A DNA stretch of 64,000 bases, from the NCBI GenBank assembly GCA_033816765.1, contig CM066290.1:1674001-1738000 (forward strand), in the 5' to 3' direction. This document shows positions 46,960 through 57,199 of this stretch, in pieces. Below the pieces are notes generated by a model that saw only the letters and a list, made by a program, of their open reading frames with translations, made no database searches and was not told where the DNA came from. Made by a program: the position numbers and the translations under genes. Origin of the DNA: Nothopassalora personata (lineage: Eukaryota > Ascomycota > Dothideomycetes > Mycosphaerellales > Mycosphaerellaceae). The stretch's first letter is position 1. The number at the start of each line of letters is the position of its first letter.

Positions 46960-47876
46960 GCAATGGGCTACGAGTGCGGCTCGTCGTCGTACGGCAATGA
47001 TTGTGTCAAGGGTTCGTTCGATGGATACCCACTCTTTCTGCAGCGCATCCATATTGTCAATAAAGCCGAATCGTCTTCCCTTTAGCTTGTTCATGCAATC
47101 TACTGGCAGTGTAGCCAATTCGACATGTTGACTTCGACCAACCTAGGTGCGGCCGCTAAGAAATCACCTACCAGGATTGCTCGCAGCTACGTTTCTGGAG
47201 CCCACTACCGGTGCATATCACGTGTCATTGCACCGCGCGGTACGATCAAAGGACGCAATAGCCATGCATATCTCCGGTGGAGGGTCGAAGGAGCATAAGC
47301 CTCTTGGAGCTTCGCGAGCTTCAAAAGCTTTGCTCACCACCTAAAACGTCACACTTCTGCATTCAGCCACTACGTGCTCGGTTTGTAGCACGTTCTTCCG
47401 ACGAGCACCTCCATTGCTATGCCGTGAGACGGCAAGAACGCTCCGTATGAGGGACATGCATGAGCGTCCGGAACTTGTGATGAGGAAGTGGAGTTGATGG
47501 AGTTCGTGCGGCAGCAAGGAGGGAATGAGGTATATGGACAAATGCTGGAGAGGGTCGTGAAGACGATCAAGCTCAGGCCGCGTGGAAGGGATGAGAAGAT
47601 GGAGAAGGATGGAGATGAGGTGATGTTGAGACCCTCTCTTGAGTACCTCCGAGGGCTGTTTCCTTCGTACTCAAGCAAAGGCTTTTACCTGGATATTGGG
47701 AAGCGTAGCTGCGTACTGTAGCGAGGACTATAGCAACACACGAGGGTAACGTACGTCGGGCTATAGGCTATGCATACCGACTTGAGCGACTACGACCCCT
47801 GTAAGCAGCTCTTTAGTACCTAATGAAACATTCACAGCGATAAAGAGCTATGTACCAGCTCTCGCTCTGCAGTTCG
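46960..47876. other. Convergent intergenic region
   Basis: No supported gene. A plus-strand open frame at 47488-47721 reads smoothly (EFVRQQGGNEVYGQMLERVV) but has no recognised relatives and no clear exon partners, so I do not call it. Confidence 0.4.
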
Positions 47877-49714
47877 CTATCTGTGGTATGCGAGTTGATG
47901 GTCGAGGATCCATCTGATGCCTTTTTCTCTGAAAGTGTCGGGCTCAGTGACTGCCAGTGCTGTCTCATTGGCATCGAAGACGATGTTCTGTGGTTGCTCG
48001 AGGCTGTACTTGGGCCAAAGGTCTGGTCCCGAGCCGAGTCCTTCACGCCCGGTCCAGCTATTTGGGTCAAGGTCGTAGATGAATGATGCCCAAGACTTGG
48101 AGATCAACTCAGCGAGCTCATAATATGGCTTTGTCCTGTTGGCGAAAGGGTTGACTGTGCCGTGTTCGGCATCATAACCCCATCCTTGGGTATTATCAAA
48201 GACGAAGGCGACTTCCTGGAAATGGCCGACGCCGGCAATAGGGCTCGCGCCTGCAGGTTGGGTGTTGAAGCGGTACGAGTATGCCGCGAGGCCGTTGGCT
48301 GCCCATGTTTCAACTGTGCCGCGGCGGTTGGCTATCATCGACACATCACCAGAGTAAGCAGCACTGCGACGATACTGCTGGCTGTTGCCATAGGAGGCTG
48401 GCCAAGAGTAGTTTGCTGGTAATTCCTCAACTGGCGGAACGAAGTAGTCCGGCGACAGAGGATATGCATCAAGTACCTGCTCGGCCCAGTGCTCAGTCAG
48501 AGGGTTGCCACTGCTGTTGATGATGAGCTCCCTGAAGACTTGCTCTGATGCGACTGGCTTAGGTCCAAACGAGACACCCTCGTCTGTGTTGGCACCATCA
48601 ATGATAGGCACCTTGACGAATGCACCCTGCGCGAGCTGAATGCTACCCCAGCGCTGAATGAAGTCGCCGTCTACAATGGGAGACCATCCCGAGTACAGGC
48701 TGGTCGTGTTGAAGATGTTCTGCAGCGTCGCCTCTGGGACCGATCGGAGGCAGTCTAGGGTATCGAGCTCATTTGTGCAATTTGTAGCGTTCAGCAGGTC
48801 GTTATATTTTGGCTGATACCGCGCATCTGAGAGATAGCTGCTGTAGGGGATTGGGTTGCCAGACTCCATAATTCCAGCGCGGAAAAGCTTGTCGTCACGA
48901 CCGTTGTAGGCCGTAAGGTGCCAGCCCACAGAGGCGGCCCCAGCACTCTCGCCCCAGATGGTAACTTTCTCAGCATCGCCACCGAACGCTCCGATATTCT
49001 CCTGGATCCAGCTGCGAAAACTGTCAGTACGTTTCAGCCGCTCAAGACAGTAGAGAGAGATGCTCACTGCAACGCAAGACGTTGGTCACGCAGCCCAAGG
49101 TTAGTGTTGCCACTTCCGCTGACTTCTCGCGAATTCAAGAATCCCCATGGGCCAAGTCGATATGCAATTGATACGCCGATAATAGGCTTGCCGATCTCAA
49201 CGCTATTTTGGACGATCCACGTCAAGTTATAGCGCTCGTCTCTTGTGCCTCCCATCGACAGGCCACCCCCATGTATCCATACACCGACAGGGAGCGACTG
49301 ATTTTCGTAGCCTGATGGCCGAACGACGTTCAGGTACAGGCAGTCCTCTGATTGAGGATAGCCTAGTTGATCGCTCTGCTCAGGGGTCAGTGATGCAATC
49401 ACAATTGCCGCGCTTGCTATACATACACCATAGCCATAGCACTCAGGCGCGTATTCGGTGGCCTGGTAGGTGCCATCGAAGGTTGTGTTGATACTTTGCG
49501 GAAGACGATATCTGTTTGCTCCAGTAGGCGACTGCGCGAAAGGAACACCTAGAAAGAAGTCCTCGTTGGCCGCAGCATAGTGAGAGCCTTCGATCGTCCC
49601 GTTCTTGATGGTCACTGTCGGGGCACCTCCCCCATTTGAGCTCTGTCTTCTGTGCACGTTGGGCGCTGCGCAGACCAAACCAGCAAGGCTAGCAGTGGCA
49701 AAAAAAAACTTCAT
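47877..49714 (-). CDS. Secreted carboxylesterase / type B lipase family protein
   Basis: Start at ATG 49714 with the signal peptide MKFFFATASLAGLVCAAP. A probable 51-bp in-frame intron at 49426-49376 (donor GTATGT) would join YGYG to SDQLGYPQ, and a second intron at 49067-49012 joins LAL to HWIQENIGAFGG; about 576 aa. Type B carboxylesterase signatures are present: EDCLYLNVVRP, the oxyanion HGGG, the nucleophile elbow GESAGAAS with the catalytic Ser, and the His segment GVGHFQEVAFVF. The protein hydrolyses carboxylic esters or triglycerides outside the cell; the substrate is not evident. The A-run in the codons after the start (KFFF) is a homopolymer and worth checking for length. Confidence 0.9.
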
Positions 49715-51025
49715 CGTGAATGCTGGACCTTGAAGGCAGAGACCCACAGCAGCGGAGGATCAAGGAGCAGCACTCCAACTATATATTAAGACTATATATT
49801 AACGGCGGCATTTGGGGCGCATCTCGCGAGGCTCGCCAGGCACTTCGCCGAGCATACCACTAGAGCTCGGAATCGAGCCGCTAGTGTGACTGTCGCCATG
49901 TGGCTGTTGCACGACATGCTCCGTTCTTGCCCACACGCGATGGTCAAGGAGAGGCAGGTCATATGCACAGATCTCCACAGGTTATGCTGCACGAAAAGAC
50001 GTTTGCTGCGCTCGCCTGCGGAGATACGTGAAAGCGGCATATCCCAAGATTGCACTTCGCAGTGCACACCACGCGACGTACACTTTCTAATCCCCAGGTT
50101 TGGTGCGCTCGACAGAGCGAGGCGCAGAGAGTCGAATGATCTCATCCTCGGACGTAAATACGTTGTCGTCGTCGTAGTGGAGCGTCTGTTGCGTCGCTAA
50201 ATTTGGGCCGCTTCCATCTATGATTGCAGCTTGAAGTTGCACAAACGGACCCCCGTCCCCCACATCATGATGCAGAGACTGAGGGGAAGTGCTGTGAAGT
50301 GCTGCCGATTTCCGGTAATCTGTTCGGGAGAAGGCCTCGTGACGACGGCGGCAGTCTACTTCTAGACGTGAGCCGAGGCGGCGTTCATGCTGAATGCAGT
50401 CATACGAAAGAGGACTGGTCCGTTGCCTCGCGATGTGAACGTATCGCAGCGGCAAAGAAGAGCGGCAGTTGAGGAGAATGCTGACTGCATGCAGCATCCT
50501 GAATCCTGATGTTGTGCTGACCAAGTGGCGGGTGTTCGAGACACACTGAGCTGGGAATGAGTTTACATAGTAGGTATGCTGTCGTTCGATGTAGACTCTG
50601 GTCAGAACTTGTCAGTATCAGAATCACGCGTCGTTTTAGAGGTCAAGCACACAACCGGGAATCTTGCGGACGGCTCAGTAGTGGCATGCTTTTACTGGAT
50701 CCACGATACTTGGAGCTCGTTTGCGCATACGCTCCACCGCAGGCCAGAGAAATCAATGTCGTTGATGAAGCGGAGCAAGAGTGGAGAAGGATATTCAACA
50801 GTGTCGGAAAAGACGCTTCGACTTGCACTACTAGAACACGGCATCGATAAATCCATCTATTGCCTAGGTAAATAACGCAGGTCAATATTCGATGCACACC
50901 CACCAAGCTTACTGGGGTCGTGCTTAATTGGCGTGTGACCGTGCTTCAATTCCTGGCAACTTCTCCTTTCGCTCGTCAAGCAGATATAAAGTGGTCCACG
51001 ATGACAGTCGTACCGTGAACTTTGA
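49715..51025. other. Intergenic region, no gene recognised
   Basis: Several short open frames on both strands, none convincing. A plus-strand frame at 50576-50875 has some protein-like character but no recognised motif. Confidence 0.4.
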
Positions 51026-51621
51026 TCACTGCATGAGCTTCGGATCCTCTACTTGACCGCATTGCTGACAGGTCCTCAGTGCCTCGTTGCTTTGCCACTC
51101 CTCGATCAGCGCTTTGAGCTGGGTCTCCAGGGACACGCAATGAAACGAGAATTCGTGGATTATCGTCGGCCTGGCGTGGTTGCCCTTCGAGCAATACCAC
51201 CTGAGTCGATCGAGGCTACCCTCTGGTCGTTTCCGCTCCATAACCAAGCCCACGGTATCCGAGTGTCGTACTGGGTTGTGCGGAGTATTGGCTGGCAGCA
51301 AGAATGTGTCGCCTTCTCTGATAACCACGTCGCGAAAACGGCCATCTTCAACTATCCGCAAGAGCATGTCGCCCTTCATTTGGTAAAACCACTCCTGGAT
51401 CAAGGTCAGCGATGAGGCACGGTCGCAGTCAGTGCGATCTTACAGACTTCCGTCTCGTTGACATGGTAATCGTTCCTGGCGTTTGGACCACCAACGACCA
51501 TAAGGATAAAATCGTTGCCAGAGTGCAGGCAATAATTATTCACTGGTGGCTGCAACAGACTCGAATTTTTCTTGAGCCAGCCGTGAAACGGGGTAGGCTC
51601 CGGTATTGCTACTGCGGTCAT
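51026..51621 (-). CDS. bna1: 3-hydroxyanthranilate 3,4-dioxygenase
   Basis: Exons 51621-51448 and 51394-51026 give 180 aa. The 53-bp intron is inferred from the family: NDYHVNETE joins to EWFYQMKGD. The donor would be GTCTGT. This small cupin opens the ring of 3-hydroxyanthranilate to 2-amino-3-carboxymuconate semialdehyde, an intermediate that otherwise cyclises to quinolinate for NAD. Iron ligands H53, E59 and H97 and the substrate arginines R49 and R101 are visible in the expected places. The C-terminal rubredoxin-like site should have two CxxC pairs. The second is present (CQQC), but the first reads C126-S-K-G129 followed by a small insertion, so one cysteine is missing. It is divergent from the ACMS decarboxylase gene, which uses its product. 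Confidence 0.93.
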
Positions 51622-51972
51622 GATTACTGTTGGTCCTGAGTTCTGGTGCAGAGGCCGGCTTGGTGTACGAGATCGTGTGCAGTCGCCTGACGGTCAAAGA
51701 CACAACAACACGACAGGAGCTCTTTTGTTTGTCTTGCCCATGGATTGCTAGAACATATCCAATCATCGACTCCAGATATGCTGGCCTAGTGCTCGGACGG
51801 TTCGCAAGCAAAGTGCTCGGCCCGATGCCAACCATGACCATCCTGACAGTTTGCTGCAGGCGATGAAAACTACTACACGGCGTCAGCAACAAGCGACGAG
51901 ATCACTCAGCACTCGTCATTAAAATAGCACTGCTCACGCCAGTCTGAGATCCCGGCAAGCGCAATCTTCAAC
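51622..51972. promoter_or_regulatory. Divergent promoter region between dioxygenase and decarboxylase genes
   Basis: These 351 bp separate start codons of two genes in consecutive pathway steps, so a shared bidirectional promoter is likely. I did not recognise a specific regulator site. Confidence 0.5.
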
Positions 51973-53112
51973 ATGCCAACAGAAACGACATGCTGCGCTC
52001 CGAGCGTCTCGAGCAACCAGTATGCTCCATTTCGCATCGACTTCCATACGCATATCATGCCCAGCAAGCTTCCCGACATGACTGGTAACGGAGGAAATTG
52101 GCCAAACGTAAGACCCAATGCCACAGACTCGAGCAAAGTGGACATGTTCGTTGGGGAGACGTTCTTCCGTACAGTTGAGCCGAACTGCTTCGATGCCGTA
52201 ACTCGCATAGCAGAGATGGATGCAGCGAATGTGAACGTACAGGTATTGAGCACGGTACCTGTGCTCTTCTGCTACGACCAGCCAATAGAGCCCGCGATCC
52301 AGTTCGCCCGCTTTCTGAACGACGATATCGCCCGGCTTTGCGAAGAGCATCCCGATCGCTTCATCGGCATAGGGACTGTTCCGCTTCAGGACATCGCTGC
52401 CTCCGTTCTCGAAATGCGGCGATGCAAGCAGATCGGCATGCGAGGCATTGAGATCGGAACGACGGTTGGTGAGATGCATTTGGATGACAAGCGTTTGTAT
52501 CCGTTTTGGGAAGCTTGCGTAGAACTGGAGATGCCACTATTTGTCCATCCTCTTGGCTATTCCCTTCCAGCAGAGAACAGCAAGCGTTGGAGTCGGTATT
52601 GGAGCAGCTGGCTGATAGGGATGCCTTCCGAGACCGCTTTGTCTATACATGCTCTCACGTCAGCTGGTGTATTCGTCAAATACCCCAAGCTCCGCATGCT
52701 GTTTGCGCATGCGGGAGGGGCTTTTCCTGCGCTTCTGGGTCGCATTCAGCATGGTTATGATTGTCGACCTGACCTTGTTGCAAAAGAAGCAGCGAACGTG
52801 ACTCCAACAGAGCATCTGTGCCAGCTTCACAACATCTGGGTCGATAGTCTGGTACATGATCCCGACTTACTTGAGTACCTCGTGAAGAAGATGGGCACAG
52901 ATAGGATTGTCTTGGGAAGCGACTATCCATTTCCGTTGGGTGAAATGCCCGAGGCGGGAAGAATGCTTGCTGCGGATGATCGACTATCATCCTTCCTGAA
53001 CAAGCAGGAAAGGGCGAAAATGCTGTCCCATAATGCATTGAGGTTTCTCAATCTGGAGCACGATCTGCGGTGGAAGCACATATGGCAAGAAAACAGCGGA
53101 TGGACAGAGTAA
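51973..53112 (+). CDS. 2-amino-3-carboxymuconate-6-semialdehyde decarboxylase (ACMSD)
   Basis: Single exon, 379 aa, an amidohydrolase-2 family protein. Metal and catalytic residues fit ACMSD: H25 and H27 in DFHTHIMP, H192 in FVHPLGY, H246 in FAHAGGAFP and D317 in [27 protein letters not shown] and [19 protein letters not shown] are strongly ACMSD-like. The enzyme decarboxylates the product of 3-hydroxyanthranilate dioxygenase to 2-aminomuconate semialdehyde, diverting flux away from quinolinate/NAD synthesis and into complete degradation. No truncation or stop is seen; this looks like the best-preserved gene of the cluster. Confidence 0.95.
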   Translation: MPTETTCCAPSVSSNQYAPFRIDFHTHIMPSKLPDMTGNGGNWPNVRPNATDSSKVDMFVGETFFRTVEPNCFDAVTRIAEMDAANVNVQVLSTVPVLFCYDQPIEPAIQFARFLNDDIARLCEEHPDRFIGIGTVPLQDIAASVLEMRRCKQIGMRGIEIGTTVGEMHLDDKRLYPFWEACVELEMPLFVHPLGYSLPAENSKRWSRYWSSWLIGMPSETALSIHALTSAGVFVKYPKLRMLFAHAGGAFPALLGRIQHGYDCRPDLVAKEAANVTPTEHLCQLHNIWVDSLVHDPDLLEYLVKKMGTDRIVLGSDYPFPLGEMPEAGRMLAADDRLSSFLNKQERAKMLSHNALRFLNLEHDLRWKHIWQENSGWTE

Positions 53113-53468
53113 AGTGCTGTCACTCACGCCGAGGGCTGGTGACAGAGTTCGTGGCCGCTATACATGTCTTAATAGGGTAACCTCTTCGAGACGTGAAGTA
53201 GGAGGCCATCCACGTCGCCCACCTATAGCCAGATTCGCCTTCCCTCGCGTGAGCAGCTACCGACCAGTGTATTCGAGCAAAGCTACTCGTTCTGATAATA
53301 AGACGAAGCGTTTGGTGGCAACGAACTTGATGAAGAGCCCTTCTCGGCAGAGTCGCAAGATCTACCGCGATCGGCAATGTGAGGGAAGACAGTCGGCTAG
53401 TGCACTTTTATTTATCATCACGACAATTCTAGGCTTCGCCCAACAGTACACACAACACAACAACCGCA
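53113..53468. other. Intergenic region between ACMSD and dehydrogenase genes
   Basis: 356 bp without coding signal, presumably the terminator of the decarboxylase and promoter of the dehydrogenase. Confidence 0.45.
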
Positions 53469-55046
53469 ATGGCCGACGCGGTGTTGAATCAGCTCTGGGA
53501 CGCATCGACTCACGAAGCGGCACTGCGACTTGCTGACTACAGTGCAACAAACCCCATCCAGCTAACAAACTTCTCCGATGGCTTCTTCTCAACCACACGG
53601 ACGACTTCCGCATAGCTCGACTCTATTAACCCTCAAAGTGGCAAATGCTATGCTAAGGTCCCCAATAGTTCGGCGGAGGACGTCGATGCGGCAGTGATTG
53701 CCGCGAACCGTGCTTTCAAATCGTGGTCGAAGACCTCGCCTAGCCATCGGTCCGTGATACTCAACAAGATTGCGGACATCATTGCATCCAGAAGAGATAC
53801 GTTTGCTGCATGGGAAAGCATCGATCAAGGCAAGACCCAGGAGCGAGCCCAAGTCGAAATCGACAGAGCCATCTTGAACTTCCGCTATTTCGCTGGGTAC
53901 ATCTTGCATCAGGAGTCTGCTGCGCGCTACACAGATGCTGGTCATTTGACTTACGAGCATCATTCTCCGAAGGGTGTTTTTGCTCTAATTTCTCCATGGA
54001 ACAGTAAGTAAATTGAAGGGTTGTAGGCACCTCCATGTCTTATAGATCTACTGACATTAGACACTTTGCTTTTAGTGCCGACTTATTTGCTCACTTGGAA
54101 GATCGCACCCTGCTTGGCGTTCGGCTGCACTGGAGTTGCTAAGCCAAGCGAATTCACGAGCGTCACAGCCTTCCTTCTCGCGGACGTCTTTAGAGAGGCT
54201 GGGCTGCCCAACGGCGTCATGAACATAATCTTCGGAGCTGGCGAGCCTACCGGCAAGGCACTTGTCAAGCACAAGCTCGTCAAGGGTGTCTCGTTCACTG
54301 GAGGTACAGTTACCGGGATTCAGATCCGAAGGGAAACTGTCGAAGACGTCGGCAAGCACCTGTCATTGGAGCTCGGCGGCAAGAACCCTACACTTGTCTT
54401 CGCTGATGCAGATCTGGGCGATGCAGTGAGAACTGCTGCCATGGCCGCCTTTGAGAACCAGGGTGAGGTGTGCCTGTGCGGCTCCAGGATATATGTTGAA
54501 AGGTCTTTGTACACGACTTTCATCATGAACTTCGTGCTTCATGTCGCGGGCCATTACGAACTACGCCGCAACGTCGGTGCTGTCGTGTCACTGGCCCATT
54601 ACAACAAAGTGAGAAGCTATTTGGAACTGGCCAAGCAAGAAGGTGCAAAGTTCGAGCTGGGTGAAGTACCACCCAAACAGCCACAAGATGGTTACTGGAT
54701 TCAACCCACGATTCTCACCAATGTGAGTGCTGAATCAGCCGTCATTCGAGATGAGATCTTTGGTCCGGTGGTGACTATCACACCCTTTGATACCGAAGCC
54801 GAAGCGATCGATCTCGCCAACGACAATCCGAATGGACTTGCGGCTGTGCTTCTTACCAAGGACAGTTCACGGACGAGAAGAGTCGGCGAGCATATCGATG
54901 CGGGCTTGATCTGGGTCAACTGTTGGCTTGTCCGTCAGCTTGGAACCCCGTTCGGGGGCATGAAGGCTTCGGGAACTGGCCGTGAAGGCGGTGCGTACAG
55001 CAGGGAAGCCTTCACGAACGTTAGGACGATGCATATACCCGGGTGA
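53469..55046 (+). CDS. Aldehyde dehydrogenase, 2-aminomuconate-semialdehyde dehydrogenase type, with in-frame stop
   Basis: ATG at 53469; exon to 54003, a 72-bp intron with donor GTAAGT, then 54076-55046; about 501 codons. Codon 49 is TAG (53613-53615), inside a conserved N-terminal stretch: NFSDGFFSTTRTTSA before it and LDSINPQSGK after it both read as ALDH. Downstream the enzyme is complete: SPWN, KPSEFTSVTAF, VSFTGGTVTG, the Glu in SLELGGKNP, the Cys in GEVCLCGSRIYVE, DEIFGPVVTITPF and GTPFGGMKASGTGREGG. The sequence fits fungal ALDHs oxidising 2-aminomuconate semialdehyde, which is what the upstream ACMSD makes. The TAG may be a nonsense mutation (CAG to TAG), a sequencing error, or removed by an intron ending at ...GCATAG, which would delete a conserved segment. 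Confidence 0.82.
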
Positions 55047-55259
55047 AGGAACCGCGTTGAAATAGTATTTTCCTCCTAAACACGGATTTCTTCTGCTTCT
55101 CGAAACCTCAAACGGAGCGCGGGCCGGTACTACTCTCAAGGACTTTAGCCGAGTACCTGCCTCCTTCGGGAGCGATCATTGTTGTGGAAAAACACCCGTA
55201 CAAGTCTACAGTCTGCTCTTCTATCTACGACCCGACAGACCACATCTCTCTTCAAAATA
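55047..55259. promoter_or_regulatory. Short intergenic region before RidA-like gene
   Basis: 213 bp between two co-directional genes of the cluster, presumably the promoter of the RidA-like gene. The leader just before the ATG (TTCAAAATA) is A-rich. Confidence 0.4.
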
Positions 55260-55715
55260 ATGGCAGATTCGAACAGCCAACCCTTCTTCCTCCCAGCCAA
55301 CAAAGCTCAAGGCCTAGCCAATTACCCGCACGCGAGGATCGCAGAACCATCAACGAAAACAATCTATGTCTCCGGAACTTCTTCTCGACGCGGTGATGGC
55401 ACTTGGGCAGGCGTCAAGGAAGGCGCGGACGGCGCTCTGGAATTGAACATCAGAGAGCAGACCGAGGCAGTCTTGTCCAATATCGATACCATTATCCGTG
55501 GCGCCACAGAGAACAAAGGCAGCATTGCCGACATTGTTGATGCTACAATCTTTCTGGTGAACATGAAGGATGATTATGCTGGGATGAACGAGGAGTGGAA
55601 CAAAGTGTTCCTGAATCGGGCGGACGCCCCGGCCAGGACGACCGTGGAAGTGAGAGCACTGCCTAATCCGAGGTTGCTGGTGGAAATCAAGTGCACTGCT
55701 GTGGTGAGCATATGA
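55260..55715 (+). CDS. RidA/YjgF-YER057c family protein, probable 2-aminomuconate deaminase
   Basis: Single exon, 151 aa; I chose the ATG at 55260 (MADSNSQPFF) because the upstream open frame lacks an ATG. Family features: ARIAEPSTKTIYVSGTSSR, IREQTEAVLSNIDTIIRGA, VDATIFLVNMKDDYAGMNEE, and the C-terminal block ADAPARTTVEVRALPNP followed by LVEIKCTAVV, with the arginine that anchors carboxylates. RidA proteins hydrolyse enamines/imines. A subfamily in bacteria is 2-aminomuconate deaminase (AmnD). The location directly after dioxygenase, ACMSD and dehydrogenase genes points to that reaction here, giving 4-oxalocrotonate and ammonia. This step is inferred from context, since the motif alone does not fix the substrate. 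Confidence 0.88.
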   Translation: MADSNSQPFFLPANKAQGLANYPHARIAEPSTKTIYVSGTSSRRGDGTWAGVKEGADGALELNIREQTEAVLSNIDTIIRGATENKGSIADIVDATIFLVNMKDDYAGMNEEWNKVFLNRADAPARTTVEVRALPNPRLLVEIKCTAVVSI

Positions 55716-55805
55716 GAACGATTTCTCAGAAAGCATGGTAGCTGTTCCGCCCGTAGCGGATGCTCTATACCACTCTTTTTAGATCTATGCTCCTACCCCA
55801 AGGCT

Positions 55806-56940
55806 TTACATCCACGCAGTGCCATTGCTCGTCCCGGCCTTGACGGTGTGTTCAGCGAGGACGAATGCCTCACCCATCCGCAGTAACGCCCTTTCTGCCT
55901 CCTGATAGCTGATATTCAGCGGCGACAGAATGCGAATGATGTTGCCACCAAGTACGCCTCTTGCTCGATGATCGAACCTAGTCCATGCTCGCGGCAGTAT
56001 TCACTCACGGCACTGGCAGGCCGTGGTGAAGGTGCTTTGGCAATTTTGTCGGCGACAATCTCAAGGCCAATCATCATAGCGACCCCACGAACGTCGCGTC
56101 AGATACTGCACTGCACTGGGTTTCCTCGAGCCTTTGCTTCACATACCTTCTCATGTCTGCAGCGTGCTGGACCAAGGCTTCGCCCTCGATGATCTCCATG
56201 TTACCAGTCCAACAGCGCACAGAAAGGGGTCATCGGCATGTGAAGACGACTGAGGGTACCCAAGCTCCACGCGGCGGTCGGCAATCTCAGGCGTGGTCGC
56301 CACGCCAGACAATGGCACCCAGTCACCTAGATCTTCGACGTCGTTGTAATGTCCGGAACGACATCGAAGTGCTCGACGGCGAACCACTTGCCTCGGCGCC
56401 CAATTCCAGATTGCGCTTCGTCCACGGTCGTCAATGCGCCAGTATCGGTACACCACTTTCTCACAGTCCGCACATATACTCTCTCGACGGGATGATCATC
56501 CGCCCACATTCAGGACAACAACAAGAATAATGCAAGCTACCTTATCATCTCCAAACCATGCCGGCACGTAGCCTCATCGTTCTCGTCGTCCTTACAAGGA
56601 CTACGATACGCATACGGTGCTGGGATGTGTACATATCCTGCAAGTCCACTGCCTGGCACGCTCTTGAGCTCGCCGCCCATGCCGGTAGCGGACAGACTTC
56701 CGCGTGTCAATCTGTGGTACCCTCGCATAATGCTGACAACATCAGAGCGCCCAGTATACAACTTCGCCAATCGAATGGCTGCTTCTGTGGCTTCGGAACC
56801 GGTGCCTTTGGTCTCACGCGGCAGAAGATCACAACCACAAACGACCATTAAAGATCGGTGACGACGTGTCAGGCCGTTGGCATAGGGTTCATAGACACGA
56901 CGTTGTTGTCATTGGGTACATTTGCGAGCAACTCGTCGAG
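55806..56940 (-). pseudogene. Broken class III aminotransferase (2,2-dialkylglycine decarboxylase-like)
   Basis: Minus-strand pieces in successive frames read as one PLP enzyme: GTGSEATEAAIRLAKLYTGR and DVVSIMRGYH near 56.8 kb, IPAPYAYRSP near 56.6 kb, VDEAQSGIGRRGKWFAVEHF near 56.4 kb, the PLP-lysine region TTSK, then after a frame change DLGDWVPLSGVATTP, then VAMMIGLEIVADKIAKAP near 56.05 kb, and finally GGNIIRILSPLNISYQEAE and a stop at 55806. At least three frame changes and a TAG right after the PLP lysine region separate them, and the segment between the N-terminal part and DEAQ is shortened. No consistent introns explain this. It lies next to the 3-hydroxyanthranilate genes and may once have belonged to the cluster. 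Confidence 0.8.
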
Positions 56941-57199
56941 GGCGCTGCAGGCCGACGGCCCATGGAATGCGTAGTCGATGCATCCCAATTTACACGTCCT
57001 GTCGCTAGCATATCTGCCCCTGCGACTAGCAGCCGTATATCATGAGCTTCTTGCAGGCCACCGGCCCTTCATCTTCTTGCAGGCCACCGGCCCCTCGTCT
57101 TCATCTGTGTGCCAATATGGCCTCTTTTGAAGGGGCACGCGATGCTTCACTCGACTCGAATCGCGCCCAACACACGGAAGTCGAACGATCGATGAGCCG

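Noticed and set aside
47488..47721. Plus-strand open frame, 77 codons, smooth protein-like reading
   Set aside because: No recognised relatives and no convincing neighbouring exons; kept out of the gene list.
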